From contig NZ_AUMO01000052.1 of assembly GCF_000430725.1 (NCBI RefSeq), positions 25,956-89,955 on the forward strand: a stretch of DNA of 64,000 bases, written 5' to 3'. The notes beneath the pieces are model-generated. The model was not told the origin of the DNA, did no database searches, and worked only from the letters and a program-made list of their open reading frames with translations. Positions 1 to 9,534 of the stretch are shown here, in pieces (the stretch's first letter is position 1; each line of letters opens with the position of its first letter). The translations under genes and the position numbers were made by a program. The stretch comes from Azohydromonas australica DSM 1124. GTDB lineage: Bacteria; Pseudomonadota; Gammaproteobacteria; Burkholderiales; Burkholderiaceae_C.

Positions 1-33
1 TCTGAAGCTCGGGTTGGTTAGTTGATTGTCTCA

Positions 34-49
34 CCCGGGAAAACCCGGG
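34..49 (-). terminator. Possible hairpin downstream of comEC
   Basis: Two CCCGGG arms separated by AAAA form a short perfect hairpin about 40 bases beyond the comEC stop codon. There is no T-run on the minus strand after the stem, so intrinsic termination is uncertain. The rest of bases 1-90 shows nothing I recognise. Confidence 0.3.
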
Positions 50-90
50 GTCTTGGAGGTTGAGCAGTCATCGCTCAAAGGAGAAAGCCC

Positions 91-2754
91 CTAGCGTGAA
101 CCGTGCCGCCAGTAACGCGGGTGTAGCTCACGCTCGCAGGAAGCCTGTTCTTCCTGCCAATGCCAAGCGCCGCAGCTGGGGCTCTGCACCACCTCGATGC
201 CGCGCGCACCCAGGCGGTGCAGCACTTCGGGCGCCGGGTGGCCGAAGCGGTTGTGGTGCCCGGCCTGGACCAGGGCCACGGTGGGCGCCACGGCGTCCAG
301 GAAGGCCGGCGAGGAGGAGCCCCGGCTGCCGTGGTGCGGCACCAGCAGCAGCTCGCTGCGCAGCGCGGGCGCGTCGGCCGCCACCAGGGCGGCCTCCTGC
401 GCCGCGGCGATGTCGCCGGTGAGCAGCAGGCGCCGGCCCTGGACGTCGGTGACTTGCAGCACGCAGCTCAGCGCGTTGGGCGGCGTGCGCGCCGCGTCGT
501 AGGCCGCGGCCGGCGGGTGCAGCACGGCGAAGCGCACGCCGTCGCGCTCCCACTGCTGGCCGGCCTCGCAGCGCGTGTGCGGCACGCCGGCGTGCAGCAG
601 CGCATGGCCGGGCTCCAGCGAGCTGCGCAGCTGCCGCACCGGCAGCGCCTGCAGCAGCGAGGCGGCGCCGCCGGCATGGTCCATGTCGCGGTGGCTGAGC
701 ACGAGGGTGTCGATGCGGTGCTCGCCCACCGCCTGCAGCAGCGGCACGAGCACGCGCTCGCCGGCGTCGCGCCCGGGGCCGTACTGCGGGCCGCTGTCGT
801 AGAGCAGCAGCGAGGCATGCGTGCGCACCAGCACCGCGCTGCCCTGCCCCACGTCGGGCACCAACAGCTCGAAGTGCCCCGGGGCGGGCCGGTCCGGCGG
901 CGGCAGCACCAGGGGCAGCAGCAGCGGCAGACCCAACAGCCGCAGCCGCCACGGCAGCGGCACCACCAGCAGCGCCCCGGCCAGCAGCGCGGCGGCCTGC
1001 GCCCAGGGCGGCGCCACGGCGGCGCTCCACACCGCGCCCGGCAGGGAAGCCAGCACGGTCAGCCCCATCCCCAGGACGGACAGCAGCGCCGCCGCCGCGC
1101 TCCACAGCGGCGCCCACAGCACGCCCAGCAGCGCCAGCGGCGTGACGGCCAGCGTCACCAGCGGAATCGCCACCAGGTTGGCCAGCAAGCCCACCAGCGA
1201 GAACTGCTGGAACAGCAGCAGCGTCAGCGGCGCCAGCCCGGCGGTGGCGACGATCTGCGTGCGCAGCCCGGACTGCATCAGCGACAGCCCCTGGCGCAGC
1301 AGCCCGGCGCCGGCAACGGCCGCCCAGCCGGGAGCCACGGCCGGCGGGACCGGCATGGCGGCCAGGGGAGCGCTTCCGGCGCCCGCACCCGCCACGGCAA
1401 CGGCCTGCGCGGGAACAGGCACGGTCGGGGATTCGGCCCGGGCGCCTGCGCTTGTGGCGTGCGGGCTGCTTGCGGGAGCGCCTGGAGCCGGCGCGTCCGC
1501 CTTCGCCGCCTCGCGCTGCGCCGGCTCCGAAGCCATCAGCAGCCCCACGGCCGCGAAGGACAGCCAGAAGCCCGGCTGCAACAGCGCCCACGGGTCCAGC
1601 GCGCTGACCACCACCGCCGCCGCGGCCAGTCCCAGCGGCCAGGGCCAGCGCAGCCCCAGGGCGTGCAGCAGCGCTGCGCAAGTCAACATCCACACCGTGC
1701 GCTGCGCCGGCACGCCCCACCCGGCCAGCAGCGCGTAGGCCGCGGCCAGCGCCACGCCGCCCCAGCGCGCGGCCCGCGGCGCCGGGCACCACAGCAGCAG
1801 CGGCCCGGCGCGGCGCCACAGCGCGCCCACGAGCGCCGCGGCCAGCCACGCGAACATGGTGATGTGCAGGCCGCTGATGGCCATGAGGTGCGCGGTGCCG
1901 GTAGCGCGAAACAGCGCCCAGTCGCCGCGATCGATGGCGGCCTGGTCGCCCACCGCCAGGGCGGCCAGCACGCCGGCGGCGCGCGGGTCCGGCACCTGCG
2001 CCTCGATGGCGTCGCGCACGCGCTGGCGCACGCGCTCTACGGGGTGGCCTGCGGCCTCGTCCAGCAGCTGCGGCGCCCGGGGCTCGGTGCGCACGCTGCC
2101 GGTGGCGCGGATGCCACGCTCGAACAGCCACAGCTCGCCGTCGAAGCCGTGCGGATTCAGCAGCGCGTGCGGCGCCTGCAGCCGCGCCCACAGCCGCCAG
2201 CGCTGGCCCGCGTGCAGCCCGGTGCCGGGGACGGAGAGCGCGGGCTCGTCCGGTCCGCCGCGGCTCCAGGACAGCGACACCCGCCGCGGCACGGCGGCCG
2301 GCGCGCCGGCGGCATTGCGCGCCGATTCCACTGCCAGCACGAAACGCAGGCCCTCGGCGCTGTCCTGCGGCAGCTCCGCCACCACACCGGTGATCTCCAC
2401 CGGCTGGCGCTCCAGCCCGGGGGGCAGCGCGTCGGCCAGCCGCTCACGTGCCTGCAAACTGGCGTTGGCCGCCCCCAGGCCGGCCACGGCGCCCAGGGCG
2501 GACAACAGGGCCAGCACGCGCAGCGCGCGGCCGGCCGCGTGGCGCGCCCGCCAGGCCAGGAGCAGCAGCGGCGGCGCCAATGCCAGCAGCGCTGCGTCCA
2601 GCGCCGGTGCCCACAGCACGGGCTGCCGCAGCTGCCAGGCGGTGCCGAGCAGCCAGGCCACGGCCAGGGCGCCCAGCCGCAAGCCCCGCCAGTCCCGCGA
2701 ATGGGGCGGTGTAGGATGCCGCGCCTTTTTCACCCCACTCACAGGTCCTGCCAT
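91..2754 (-). CDS. comEC: ComEC/Rec2 family DNA-uptake channel
   Basis: Inner-membrane channel of natural transformation that carries single-stranded DNA into the cytoplasm. The order of parts is typical: N-terminal hydrophobic helices and a DUF4131-like region, a central polytopic Competence domain, then a C-terminal metallo-beta-lactamase-like domain with the motif SHRDMDHAGG around residue 685. At about 887 residues it is at the long end for the family; an Ala/Pro-rich insert lies roughly at residues 420-480. The ATG chosen overlaps by two bases the divergent ATG of the RidA-like gene. GTG codons 12 and 21 bases further in are alternative starts, and a longer reading would run deep into the neighbour. 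No other competence gene is in the window. Confidence 0.93.
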   Translation of the reverse strand: MAGPVSGVKKARHPTPPHSRDWRGLRLGALAVAWLLGTAWQLRQPVLWAPALDAALLALAPPLLLLAWRARHAAGRALRVLALLSALGAVAGLGAANASLQARERLADALPPGLERQPVEITGVVAELPQDSAEGLRFVLAVESARNAAGAPAAVPRRVSLSWSRGGPDEPALSVPGTGLHAGQRWRLWARLQAPHALLNPHGFDGELWLFERGIRATGSVRTEPRAPQLLDEAAGHPVERVRQRVRDAIEAQVPDPRAAGVLAALAVGDQAAIDRGDWALFRATGTAHLMAISGLHITMFAWLAAALVGALWRRAGPLLLWCPAPRAARWGGVALAAAYALLAGWGVPAQRTVWMLTCAALLHALGLRWPWPLGLAAAAVVVSALDPWALLQPGFWLSFAAVGLLMASEPAQREAAKADAPAPGAPASSPHATSAGARAESPTVPVPAQAVAVAGAGAGSAPLAAMPVPPAVAPGWAAVAGAGLLRQGLSLMQSGLRTQIVATAGLAPLTLLLFQQFSLVGLLANLVAIPLVTLAVTPLALLGVLWAPLWSAAAALLSVLGMGLTVLASLPGAVWSAAVAPPWAQAAALLAGALLVVPLPWRLRLLGLPLLLPLVLPPPDRPAPGHFELLVPDVGQGSAVLVRTHASLLLYDSGPQYGPGRDAGERVLVPLLQAVGEHRIDTLVLSHRDMDHAGGAASLLQALPVRQLRSSLEPGHALLHAGVPHTRCEAGQQWERDGVRFAVLHPPAAAYDAARTPPNALSCVLQVTDVQGRRLLLTGDIAAAQEAALVAADAPALRSELLLVPHHGSRGSSSPAFLDAVAPTVALVQAGHHNRFGHPAPEVLHRLGARGIEVVQSPSCGAWHWQEEQASCERELHPRYWRHGSR

Positions 2755-3214
2755 GTCATCTGTCCAAGACCGTCTCAATGCGCTGGGCATCACGCTGCCG
2801 CCGGTGGCGGTGCCCGCTGCCGCCTACGTGCCCTTCGTGCAAAGCGGCAACCAGGTCTTTCTCTCCGGCCACATCGCCAAGAAAGATGGAAAACCCTGGG
2901 TCGGCCAGCTTGGCGCCGACATGAGCACCGAGGAAGGCGTGGCCGCGGCGCGCGCGGTGGCCATCGACCTGATGGGCACGCTGCAGGCGGCGGTGGGCGA
3001 CCTCTCGCGCGTCAAGCGCATCGTCAAGTTGATGAGCCTGATCAACAGCACGCCCAGCTTCACCGAGCAGCACCTGGTGACCAACGGCTGCTCTGACCTG
3101 CTGGGCGAAATCTTCGGCCCTGAAGTCGGTGCGCATGCGCGCAGCTCCTTCGGCGTGGCGCAGCTGCCGCTGGGCGCCTGCGTGGAGATCGACCTCATCG
3201 CCGAAGTGCAATGA
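2753..3214 (+). CDS. RidA/YjgF/UK114 family protein
   Basis: Protein of 153 residues with the RidA-family fold pattern: an FVQSGNQVFLSGH stretch near the start, a central helix containing RVKRIVKLMS, and the C-terminal LPLGACVEID block that includes the conserved region around the family active-site Arg/Glu. RidA proteins hydrolyse reactive enamine/imine intermediates such as 2-aminoacrylate. This member belongs to the longer subgroup of about 150 residues, whose substrates are less certain. Its start codon sits head-to-head on the comEC start, and its stop overlaps the dsbB start (ATGA), so it is probably translationally coupled to dsbB. Confidence 0.88.
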   Translation: MSSVQDRLNALGITLPPVAVPAAAYVPFVQSGNQVFLSGHIAKKDGKPWVGQLGADMSTEEGVAAARAVAIDLMGTLQAAVGDLSRVKRIVKLMSLINSTPSFTEQHLVTNGCSDLLGEIFGPEVGAHARSSFGVAQLPLGACVEIDLIAEVQ

Positions 3215-3720
3215 GACCGGCGCTGGCGCAAGGCATGGACACGGGCACGCGCCGTGACCTGGTGCCGGCGCTGATCGCGCTCGTCAGCGTGGCGGCCATC
3301 GGCGCCGCGCTGGTGTCGCAGCATGTGTTCGACATGCAGCCCTGCCCGTGGTGCGTGCTGCAGCGGCTGATCTTCGCGATGATCGCCGTGGCAGCCCTGG
3401 CGGCCTGGATGGCCCAGGCCGCCTGGCTGCGCAGCACCGCGCTGGTGCTGGCGGCGCTGCTGGCGTTGTCGGGCGTGGGCGCGGCCCTGTGGCAGCACTT
3501 CGTGGCGGCCAGCTCGTCGTCGTGCAACCTGACGCTGGCCGACAAGATCATTGCCCAGCTGGGCCTGGATGCGTCCCTGCCCGAGATCTTCCAGCCGCGC
3601 GCCAGCTGTGCCGACGCGGCGGTGGATTTGTTCGGCGTGCCTTACGAGTTCTGGAGCTTGGCGCTGTACCTGCTCCTGGCCGTGGCCGCCGTGTTCGGCT
3701 TACGCCGTTCAGGCCGCTGA
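3211..3720 (+). CDS. dsbB: Disulfide bond formation protein DsbB
   Basis: Inner-membrane quinone reductase that reoxidises DsbA. It has four predicted transmembrane helices, the CPWC redox motif after the first helix (about residues 45-48), and a second periplasmic cysteine pair (SSSCNLT and RASCADA). Length, 169 residues, fits the family. The ATG at 3211 overlaps the upstream stop; an in-frame ATG at 3235 is an alternative start giving 161 residues. The last 12 bases overlap the tail of the convergent PEP-CTERM gene. No dsbA is nearby. Confidence 0.95.
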   Translation: MRPALAQGMDTGTRRDLVPALIALVSVAAIGAALVSQHVFDMQPCPWCVLQRLIFAMIAVAALAAWMAQAAWLRSTALVLAALLALSGVGAALWQHFVAASSSSCNLTLADKIIAQLGLDASLPEIFQPRASCADAAVDLFGVPYEFWSLALYLLLAVAAVFGLRRSGR

Positions 3721-4278
3721 GAGCTTCGGCTCCGCCGCCGCGTCGCCGCTGCGCTTCTGGCGCAGGCGGCGCGCCACCGGCAGCAGCACCGCGCCCAGCG
3801 CGAACATGGCGTAGGTCGAGGGCTCGGGCACCGGCGCCACGGCGGCGTGGAACACGGAGTCAGGCACCAGATTCGACGTCAGCGTGTAGTTGGCGCCGCC
3901 GGCTCCCGTGGTGCCGGTGATCAGGTAATAGTATTTCTTGCGCCCCGTGATGTGCTCGAAACTGAAGCTCTGCTGCCCGGCCGTCCCCGTCGGCGTGAAG
4001 GAGCCCAGATATCTGTCCGGGCCATAGAAATCGCCGTAGAAGTCCACCTTCAGGTTGGCGATGGTGCCGCTGTTGAGCTGGAACAGCGCCTGCACGCCCG
4101 TGCTGCCGCTTTGCGCCGGCGTTAGCAGGTAGCGGGCGTCGTCCATGAACGTGACGTTTTTCGCGACGGTCCGCGTGATGGTTTCCGTCGTGGCATGGGA
4201 ATCCCAATTCACGTCCACTGCGTATGCGGATGGCACACATACTGCGGCTGCCACCCATGCAATTGCACGATATTTCAT
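3709..4278 (-). CDS. PEP-CTERM sorting-domain protein
   Basis: Secreted protein of 189 residues, and the only exosortase substrate I see in the window. It has a signal peptide (about residues 1-20, ending SAYA), a beta-rich central region without a recognised enzyme motif, and a C-terminal sorting tag: VPEPS at 150-154, a hydrophobic stretch, then an Arg/Lys cluster ending RQKR at 176. Unusually, 13 more residues follow the basic cluster; family members normally end there. The start is set by AAGGAT about 8 bases before the ATG; an upstream extension has no signal-peptide logic. The matching exosortase is XrtB at 24027-24902. Cargo function unknown. Confidence 0.85.
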   Translation of the reverse strand: MKYRAIAWVAAAVCVPSAYAVDVNWDSHATTETITRTVAKNVTFMDDARYLLTPAQSGSTGVQALFQLNSGTIANLKVDFYGDFYGPDRYLGSFTPTGTAGQQSFSFEHITGRKKYYYLITGTTGAGGANYTLTSNLVPDSVFHAAVAPVPEPSTYAMFALGAVLLPVARRLRQKRSGDAAAEPKLSAA

Positions 4279-5013
4279 CGGTACATCCTTGTGAAGAAAC
4301 AAAACCAATTGCGCAAGAAAGCGCTGCGCCAATTTGGTTTGCTTATGACTTAGGGTCAACCCCACAATCGAATAGCGCATATGAGCGCCATGCATTTGCA
4401 ATGTTTTTCCGGCGTTTACAAATACTGGCACCGGCTGACTTTTCTCTTTGATAAGGCATCAGCTTGCCAGCAAGGATCCCGTTTGTCAGCACTCATAAAC
4501 CTGGCGTAGCTTTTTTTCTTTCAACAAGAAACCAGCCTTTCAAATAAATGCTCGCTTGTTTTCAGTTTTAGCTTCAAGCGCAAGGGCTGGCGAGGAGAAC
4601 TGCGGCAAGAAATTCCGCGCAAGTACAGGCCAAGGTGCGCCGAATACGGTGCGGGCACGGCTGACGGTGAAGACAGCGGTGGGAACCGCGGATGCGGAAT
4701 GAGGGAAGACGCGGCTGAAGGACGGGCGCGCTGAAGGCGTGCGACCTCAGGCAACACGAGGTCATCCGGCGCCTGTGGCGCCGACCATCGGTTTGGCAAA
4801 GCCGATCGGCCGGCCCTGATCCTGGCGAACGGCCATGAATCGCGGGCCCTGGGGCAGCGCGAGCGCGCATGCCAAGCCCACTTCGGTGGCGCACTGAGCA
4901 CCCGTGCCCATGCAAGACCCCCGCAAGCGCGCGCCCGCAAGAACGGGGAAGCAGGGCTTCTTATAATGATGCACATTAAATGCTTAATGACCCACAGTCA
5001 TATTTAAATTTCA
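4279..5013 (+). other. AT-richer gene-free region between PEP-CTERM gene and cysD
   Basis: This 735-base stretch separates two divergently read genes and is visibly richer in A/T near both ends (about 4280-4580 and 4960-5010) than the rest of the window. Short open frames in its GC-rich middle (4580-4950) lack ribosome sites and recognisable protein features. It probably holds promoters for both flanking genes. No RNA gene or riboswitch is recognised. Confidence 0.6.
4962..4967 (+). promoter_or_regulatory. Candidate -10 element upstream of the cysD fusion gene
   Basis: A perfect TATAAT lies 47 bases before the GTG start at 5014. I see no matching TTGACA-like -35 at normal spacing, so an activator would be needed; CysB is the usual one for sulfate-assimilation genes, but I cannot identify its site. 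Confidence 0.35.
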
Positions 5014-6912
5014 GTGTCGCAAGATCGCGTCGTTCTTGAATCAAGCGCCGAGCAGCTCAATGCGCGGCGGCGCCGTGCCGTGGAGCTGCGGCTCGAAGGC
5101 TGCTCGCTGCAGCAGATCCGCAGCGAGACAGGCTTGAGTGCGCCCACCGTCATTGCCGCGCACAAGGCCTTCCTGGCCGGCGGGTGGAACGCGGTGGCGG
5201 TGCGGGGCCGCGGCCGGCAGCAGGGCGAAGGCCGCGCCCTGAGTGGCGAGCAGGAGCAGGCGCTGCGCCGCTTGGTGCTCAAGCAGCCCCCCGAATCCGG
5301 CGAGCCGGGGCTGCCGCTGTGGCAGCGCGACGCGCTGAGCGCGTGCGTGCAGCGGGAGCTGGGCCTGCCGCTGGGCGAACGCACCCTCACGCGCTACCTG
5401 GAACGCTGGGGCCTGCGCCTGTGCAGCCTGCAGGAGGCGGCAGACGCGCCGCAGCAGCAGGCGTGGCTGCACGAGACGCTGCCGCAGCTGGTGCGCCAAG
5501 CGCGGCAGCAGCAGGCGGCGCTGTACTGGTGCGGCGAGCTGCGCGTGGTGGCGGACGGCGCCGGCACGGCGACGCGGCTGCTGGTGGCTTCGAGCCTGCG
5601 CGGCAGCCTGCAGTGGCTGCCCTGGCCCACCAAGGCCGCGTCAGTGCACGAGGACTTCCTGCTGCGGCTGCAGCGCGCCGCCGGCGGGCCGGTGCTGGCG
5701 CTGCTGCACGGCCTGGACCTGGACAGCGCCGCCGGCTCGGCCCTGCAGCAAAGGCTGCAGGCCGCGGGCGTGACGCTGCGCCCTTGCCCCGTGGCGTTGC
5801 GCCGCGCCGGCCTCGCCGAGCCCCCCGCGCCTGCCCTGGCGGCCCCGGCCCTGCGCGGCCCGGTGCCGACGGCGTCTTCGTTCCTTCGCGGCGCCGCGGC
5901 CGAACGCGCCGCTGCCGCTCCCCGACCCGCTGCGCCGGCCGCCGCGGCTGCGTCCTCACCCGTCGCGCCGACCGCGGCGCCCCTTTTCCCCTCCCCCAAG
6001 AGAGAGCGATCCATGAAATTGACCCATCTGCAACGCTTGGAGGCCGAAAGCATCCACATCATGCGCGAGGTGGTCGCGGAGGCTGACAAGCCCGTGATGC
6101 TGTACTCGATCGGCAAGGACAGCGCGGTGATGCTGCACCTGGCCAAGAAGGCCTTCTATCCCGCGCCGCCTCCTTTCCCGCTGCTGCACGTGGACACGAC
6201 GTGGAAGTTCCGCGACATGTACGCCATGCGCGAGCGCATGGCGCGCGAGCTGGGCATGGAGCTGCTCGTCTACCAGAACCCCGAAGCCAAGGCGATGGGC
6301 ATCAATCCCTTCGACCACGGCTCGCAGATCCACACCGACATGTGGAAGACACAGGGCCTGAAGCAGGCGCTGGACCACTACGGCTTCGACGCGGCCTTCG
6401 GCGGCGCACGCCGCGACGAGGAGAAGTCGCGCGCCAAGGAGCGGGTCTTCAGCTTCCGCAGCGCGCAGCACCGCTGGGACCCGAAGAACCAGCGCCCCGA
6501 GCTGTGGAATCTCTACAACGCGCGCAAGCACAAGGGCGAGTCGATCCGCGTGTTCCCCATCTCCAACTGGACCGAACTCGACATCTGGCAGTACATCTAC
6601 CTGGAGAACGTGCCCATCGTGCCGTTGTACCTGGCCAAGGAGCGCCCGGTGGTGGAGCGCGACGGCACGCTGATCATGGTGGACGACGAGCGCTTCCCGC
6701 TGCGCCCGGGCGAGGTGCCCTCCATGCGCAAGGTGCGCTTCCGCACGCTGGGCTGCTACCCGCTGACGGGCGCCATCGAGTCCGAGGCCGACACGCTGAC
6801 GGCCATCATCCAGGAGATGCTGCTGGCGCGCACTTCCGAGCGCCAGGGCCGCATGATCGACCACGACAGCACCGCCTCCATGGAGAAGAAGAAGCAGGAG
6901 GGCTACTTCTGA
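5014..6912 (+). CDS. cysD: Sulfate adenylyltransferase small subunit CysD fused to an IS630-like HTH/DDE remnant
   Basis: CysD with CysN converts sulfate and ATP to APS. Residues 334-632 form a complete CysD of 299 residues, with the PP-loop motif SIGKDS at 365-370 and the typical end KKQEGYF. In the same frame, with no stop, lies an N-terminal extension of 333 residues: a homeodomain-like HTH (about 15-55), a second winged HTH (about 70-130) and a region laid out like an IS630-type DDE domain (about 165-260). The expected acidic positions are replaced: WCGEL where DE is usual (about 171-175) and LLHGLDLDS where the D-N motif sits (about 230-238). An Ala/Pro-rich linker (270-333) joins the parts. 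The start is GTG, forced by an in-frame TAA at 5005. Internal initiation at 6013 would give a normal CysD, so a full-length fusion is not proven. Confidence 0.8.
   Translation: MSQDRVVLESSAEQLNARRRRAVELRLEGCSLQQIRSETGLSAPTVIAAHKAFLAGGWNAVAVRGRGRQQGEGRALSGEQEQALRRLVLKQPPESGEPGLPLWQRDALSACVQRELGLPLGERTLTRYLERWGLRLCSLQEAADAPQQQAWLHETLPQLVRQARQQQAALYWCGELRVVADGAGTATRLLVASSLRGSLQWLPWPTKAASVHEDFLLRLQRAAGGPVLALLHGLDLDSAAGSALQQRLQAAGVTLRPCPVALRRAGLAEPPAPALAAPALRGPVPTASSFLRGAAAERAAAAPRPAAPAAAAASSPVAPTAAPLFPSPKRERSMKLTHLQRLEAESIHIMREVVAEADKPVMLYSIGKDSAVMLHLAKKAFYPAPPPFPLLHVDTTWKFRDMYAMRERMARELGMELLVYQNPEAKAMGINPFDHGSQIHTDMWKTQGLKQALDHYGFDAAFGGARRDEEKSRAKERVFSFRSAQHRWDPKNQRPELWNLYNARKHKGESIRVFPISNWTELDIWQYIYLENVPIVPLYLAKERPVVERDGTLIMVDDERFPLRPGEVPSMRKVRFRTLGCYPLTGAIESEADTLTAIIQEMLLARTSERQGRMIDHDSTASMEKKKQEGYF
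6000..6015 (+). promoter_or_regulatory. Possible internal translation start for stand-alone CysD
   Basis: A purine-rich AGAGAGAG stretch lies just upstream of the ATG at 6013, where homology to ordinary CysD begins ([10 protein letters not shown]). It could act as a ribosome site giving a 299-residue CysD alongside, or instead of, the 632-residue fusion. Confidence 0.45.
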
Positions 6913-6971
6913 GCGAGCGCGCCGCTGCGCCCGCCGCCTGAAGCCTCCCTCACTCTGACAAGGACACACCC

Positions 6972-8879
6972 ATGGCCCACGTTTCCGACCTCATCGCCGA
7001 CGACATCGAGAAATACCTCAAGCAGCACGAGCACAAGAGCCTGCTGCGCTTCATCACCTGCGGCAGCGTCGACGACGGCAAGAGCACCGTCATCGGGCGG
7101 CTGCTGTACGAATCGAAGATGCTGTTCGAGGACCAGCTCGCCGCCATCGAAGCCGACTCGCGCAAGTGGGGCACGCAGGGTGGCGACATCGACTTCGCGC
7201 TGCTGGTGGACGGCCTGGCCGCCGAGCGCGAGCAGGGCATCACCATCGACGTCGCCTACCGCTTCTTCAGCACCGACCGGCGCAAGTTCATCGTAGCCGA
7301 CACCCCGGGCCACGAGCAGTACACGCGCAACATGATCACCGGCGCCTCCACCGCCGACGTGGCCGTGATCCTGATCGACGCGCGCAAGGGCGTGCTCACG
7401 CAGACGCGGCGCCACAGCTACCTGGTGAGCCTCATCGGCATCCGCAAGGTGGTGCTGGCCATCAACAAGATGGACCTGGTGGGCTACTCGGAGCAGACCT
7501 TCCGCGACATCGAGGAGCAGTACCGCGAGTTCGCGCGCCAGATCGGCCTGACCGACATCACCGCCATCCCGCTGTCGGCGCTGCGCGGCGACAACATGCT
7601 GCACCCCAGCGACAACACCTCCTGGTACCGCGGCCCCACGCTCATGGGCTACCTGGAGACGGTGGAGATCGACGAGACGGCAGGCCAGCACGACGCGGCC
7701 TTCCGGCTGCCGGTGCAGTGGGTCAACCGCCCCAACCTCGACTACCGCGGCTTCACCGGCACCATCGCCAGCGGCTCCATCCGCCCGGACGATCGCGTGC
7801 GCGTGCTGCCCTCGGGACGCGAGAGCCGCGTGGCGCGCATCGTCACCGCCGACGGCGACCTGGGCGAGGCCGTGGCCGGGCAGTCGATCACGCTGACGCT
7901 GGAAGACGAGATCGACATCTCGCGCGGCGACGTCATCTGCAAGGCCGAGTCGCCCGCGGAGGTGGCCGACCAGTTCGAGTGCACCATCGTGTGGATGGCC
8001 GAGGAGCCGCTGCTGCCGGGCCGCCCGTACCTGCTCAAGCTCGGCACCAGCACCGTCAGCGCCACCATCACCGAGCCCAAGTACAAGGTCAACGTCAACA
8101 CGATGGAGCACCTGGCGGCCAAGAAGCTGGAGCTCAACGAGATCGGCGTGTGCAACCTGGCGCTGGACCGCCCGGTGCCCTTCGACGCGTACACCAGCAA
8201 CCGCGACACGGGCGGCTTCATCCTCATCGACCGCATGACCAACTCCACGGTCGGTGCGGGCATGCTGCACTTCGCGCTGCGCCGCGCGCACAACATCCAC
8301 CTGCAGCCGGTGGACGTGGACAAGCAGGCGCGCGCGCTGGCCAAGGGCCAGCGGCCGGCGGTGCTGTGGTTCACGGGCCTGTCGGGTGCGGGCAAGTCCA
8401 CCGTCGCCAACCTGGTGGAGAAGAAGCTCCACGCGCTGGGCCGCCACACCTACTTGCTCGACGGCGACAACGTGCGCCACGGCCTGAACAAGGACCTGGG
8501 CTTCACCGAGGCCGACCGCGTGGAGAACATCCGCCGCGTGGCCGAGGTGGCGCGGCTCATGGCCGATGCGGGCCTGATCGTCATGACCGCCTTCATCTCG
8601 CCCTTCCGCGCCGAACGCCAGCTCGCGCGCAGCCTGCTGGCCGAGGGCGAGTTCGTGGAGATCCACGTGGACACGCCGCTGGAAGTGGCCGAGGAGCGCG
8701 ACGTCAAGGGCCTCTACCGCAAGGCGCGCCGTGGTGAGCTGCGCAACTTCACCGGCATCGACAGCCCCTACGAGGCGCCCGAGGCACCGGAGCTGCGCCT
8801 GAACACCGTGCACGGCACGCCGGAGCAGGCGGCCGACGTCGTGATCGCCAAGCTGCGCGAGTTGGGCTTCATCGGCTGA
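6972..8879 (+). CDS. cysNC: Bifunctional sulfate adenylyltransferase large subunit / APS kinase
   Basis: Protein of 635 residues. The N-terminal CysN GTPase (P-loop GSVDDGKS at 31-38, DTPGHEQY and NKMD further on) drives APS synthesis with CysD. Elongation-factor-like beta barrels follow to about residue 450. The C-terminal CysC kinase (P-loop GLSGAGKS at about 469-476, [10 protein letters not shown] after it) phosphorylates APS to PAPS. Organisms that reduce APS directly do not need a kinase for assimilation, so the fused kinase points to PAPS demand, consistent with the five sulfotransferases at 14-22 kb. It follows cysD by 59 bases and is closed by a strong terminator. Confidence 0.96.
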   Translation: MAHVSDLIADDIEKYLKQHEHKSLLRFITCGSVDDGKSTVIGRLLYESKMLFEDQLAAIEADSRKWGTQGGDIDFALLVDGLAAEREQGITIDVAYRFFSTDRRKFIVADTPGHEQYTRNMITGASTADVAVILIDARKGVLTQTRRHSYLVSLIGIRKVVLAINKMDLVGYSEQTFRDIEEQYREFARQIGLTDITAIPLSALRGDNMLHPSDNTSWYRGPTLMGYLETVEIDETAGQHDAAFRLPVQWVNRPNLDYRGFTGTIASGSIRPDDRVRVLPSGRESRVARIVTADGDLGEAVAGQSITLTLEDEIDISRGDVICKAESPAEVADQFECTIVWMAEEPLLPGRPYLLKLGTSTVSATITEPKYKVNVNTMEHLAAKKLELNEIGVCNLALDRPVPFDAYTSNRDTGGFILIDRMTNSTVGAGMLHFALRRAHNIHLQPVDVDKQARALAKGQRPAVLWFTGLSGAGKSTVANLVEKKLHALGRHTYLLDGDNVRHGLNKDLGFTEADRVENIRRVAEVARLMADAGLIVMTAFISPFRAERQLARSLLAEGEFVEIHVDTPLEVAEERDVKGLYRKARRGELRNFTGIDSPYEAPEAPELRLNTVHGTPEQAADVVIAKLRELGFIG

Positions 8880-8900
8880 CCGCCCTACGCCTTCGCTCCC

Positions 8901-8936
8901 AGGCCGCTGCAGCCCAGGCTGCAGCGGCCTTTTTTC
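8901..8936 (+). terminator. Intrinsic terminator of the cysD-cysNC unit
   Basis: A perfect 14-base-pair inverted repeat (AGGCCGCTGCAGCC and its complement) is followed directly by six T residues, 22 bases after the cysNC stop. Confidence 0.92.
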
Positions 8937-9152
8937 TTGCCTGTGGCCTGTCAGCAACACCAGCGAAGACAAACCCTGTCAAGCCATATTGGGTGACATT
9001 GATGACTGAAATTTAACTACCCACCGAGATTCGTAGGTCGAATTAGAAAATTGCACCCGCCATCGGGTGGGCCGCAATCAAGGGAAAATCGCACTTGCAA
9101 AGCTGCGCGGGGGCCTGGAAACACCCATACTGGCCTGATGTCAGGACCCGCC

Positions 9153-9527
9153 ATGAAGCTGAGCACATTTGCATTGATTCTCTGCGGCGTGTTGCTCAAC
9201 GCGGCAGCACAACTGTCCCTCAAAGCCGGCACAAGGCAATTGGGAGTTATAGGGTTCGACGGGCAGCAGGGCCCTGTCGAATTGGCTTTCAATATAGGCA
9301 CGCAGCCCTGGATCGTGGGCGGTCTGGCCTGTTATGTGGTCAGCGTGGCGCTCTGGATTGCCGCGCTGTCACGGGTGGACGTGATGGTGGCCTACCCGAT
9401 GCTGTCCATCGGTTATGTGGTCAACGCCTTCATTGCCTGGCAATTCATGGGCGAGGCCCTGACCATGCAACGCTTGGTGGGTATAGGCGTGATCATGGTC
9501 GGCGTGGTCATTCTGTCTCGCGGGTGA
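9153..9527 (+). CDS. Small four-helix EamA/SMR-type transporter, possible lipid-linked sugar flippase
   Basis: Hydrophobic protein of 124 residues with four predicted transmembrane helices. The pattern (LNAAAQLSLK in helix 1, then a VAYPMLSIGYVVNA stretch) matches small DMT-superfamily proteins of the SMR/ArnE-ArnF type. Some of these flip polyprenyl-phosphate-sugars rather than export drugs. The start is chosen from AGGA about 9 bases before the ATG; an ATG at 9138 is an alternative. It stands first in a run of four same-strand genes that look like a polyprenyl-phosphate-sugar route, which favours a flippase role. Substrate unknown. Confidence 0.75.
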   Translation: MKLSTFALILCGVLLNAAAQLSLKAGTRQLGVIGFDGQQGPVELAFNIGTQPWIVGGLACYVVSVALWIAALSRVDVMVAYPMLSIGYVVNAFIAWQFMGEALTMQRLVGIGVIMVGVVILSRG

Positions 9528-9534
9528 GGCCGGC

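Noticed and set aside
160..3096. 978-residue open frame on the plus strand
   Set aside because: Antisense to comEC and full of Gln/His/Arg runs; only the small RidA-like gene at its end, in another frame, is real.
4279..4430. Sigma-54 type promoter before the PEP-CTERM gene
   Set aside because: Candidate GG and GC pairs are spaced 9 or 14 bases apart rather than 10.
4521..4976. Small minus-strand open frames in the gene-free region
   Set aside because: Three overlapping frames exist with no ribosome site, no hydrophobic or folded pattern and no agreement on a start.
9001..9150. Riboswitch or attenuator upstream of the small transporter
   Set aside because: Only a six-base hairpin (CACCCG/CGGGTG) is visible, without any known riboswitch core.
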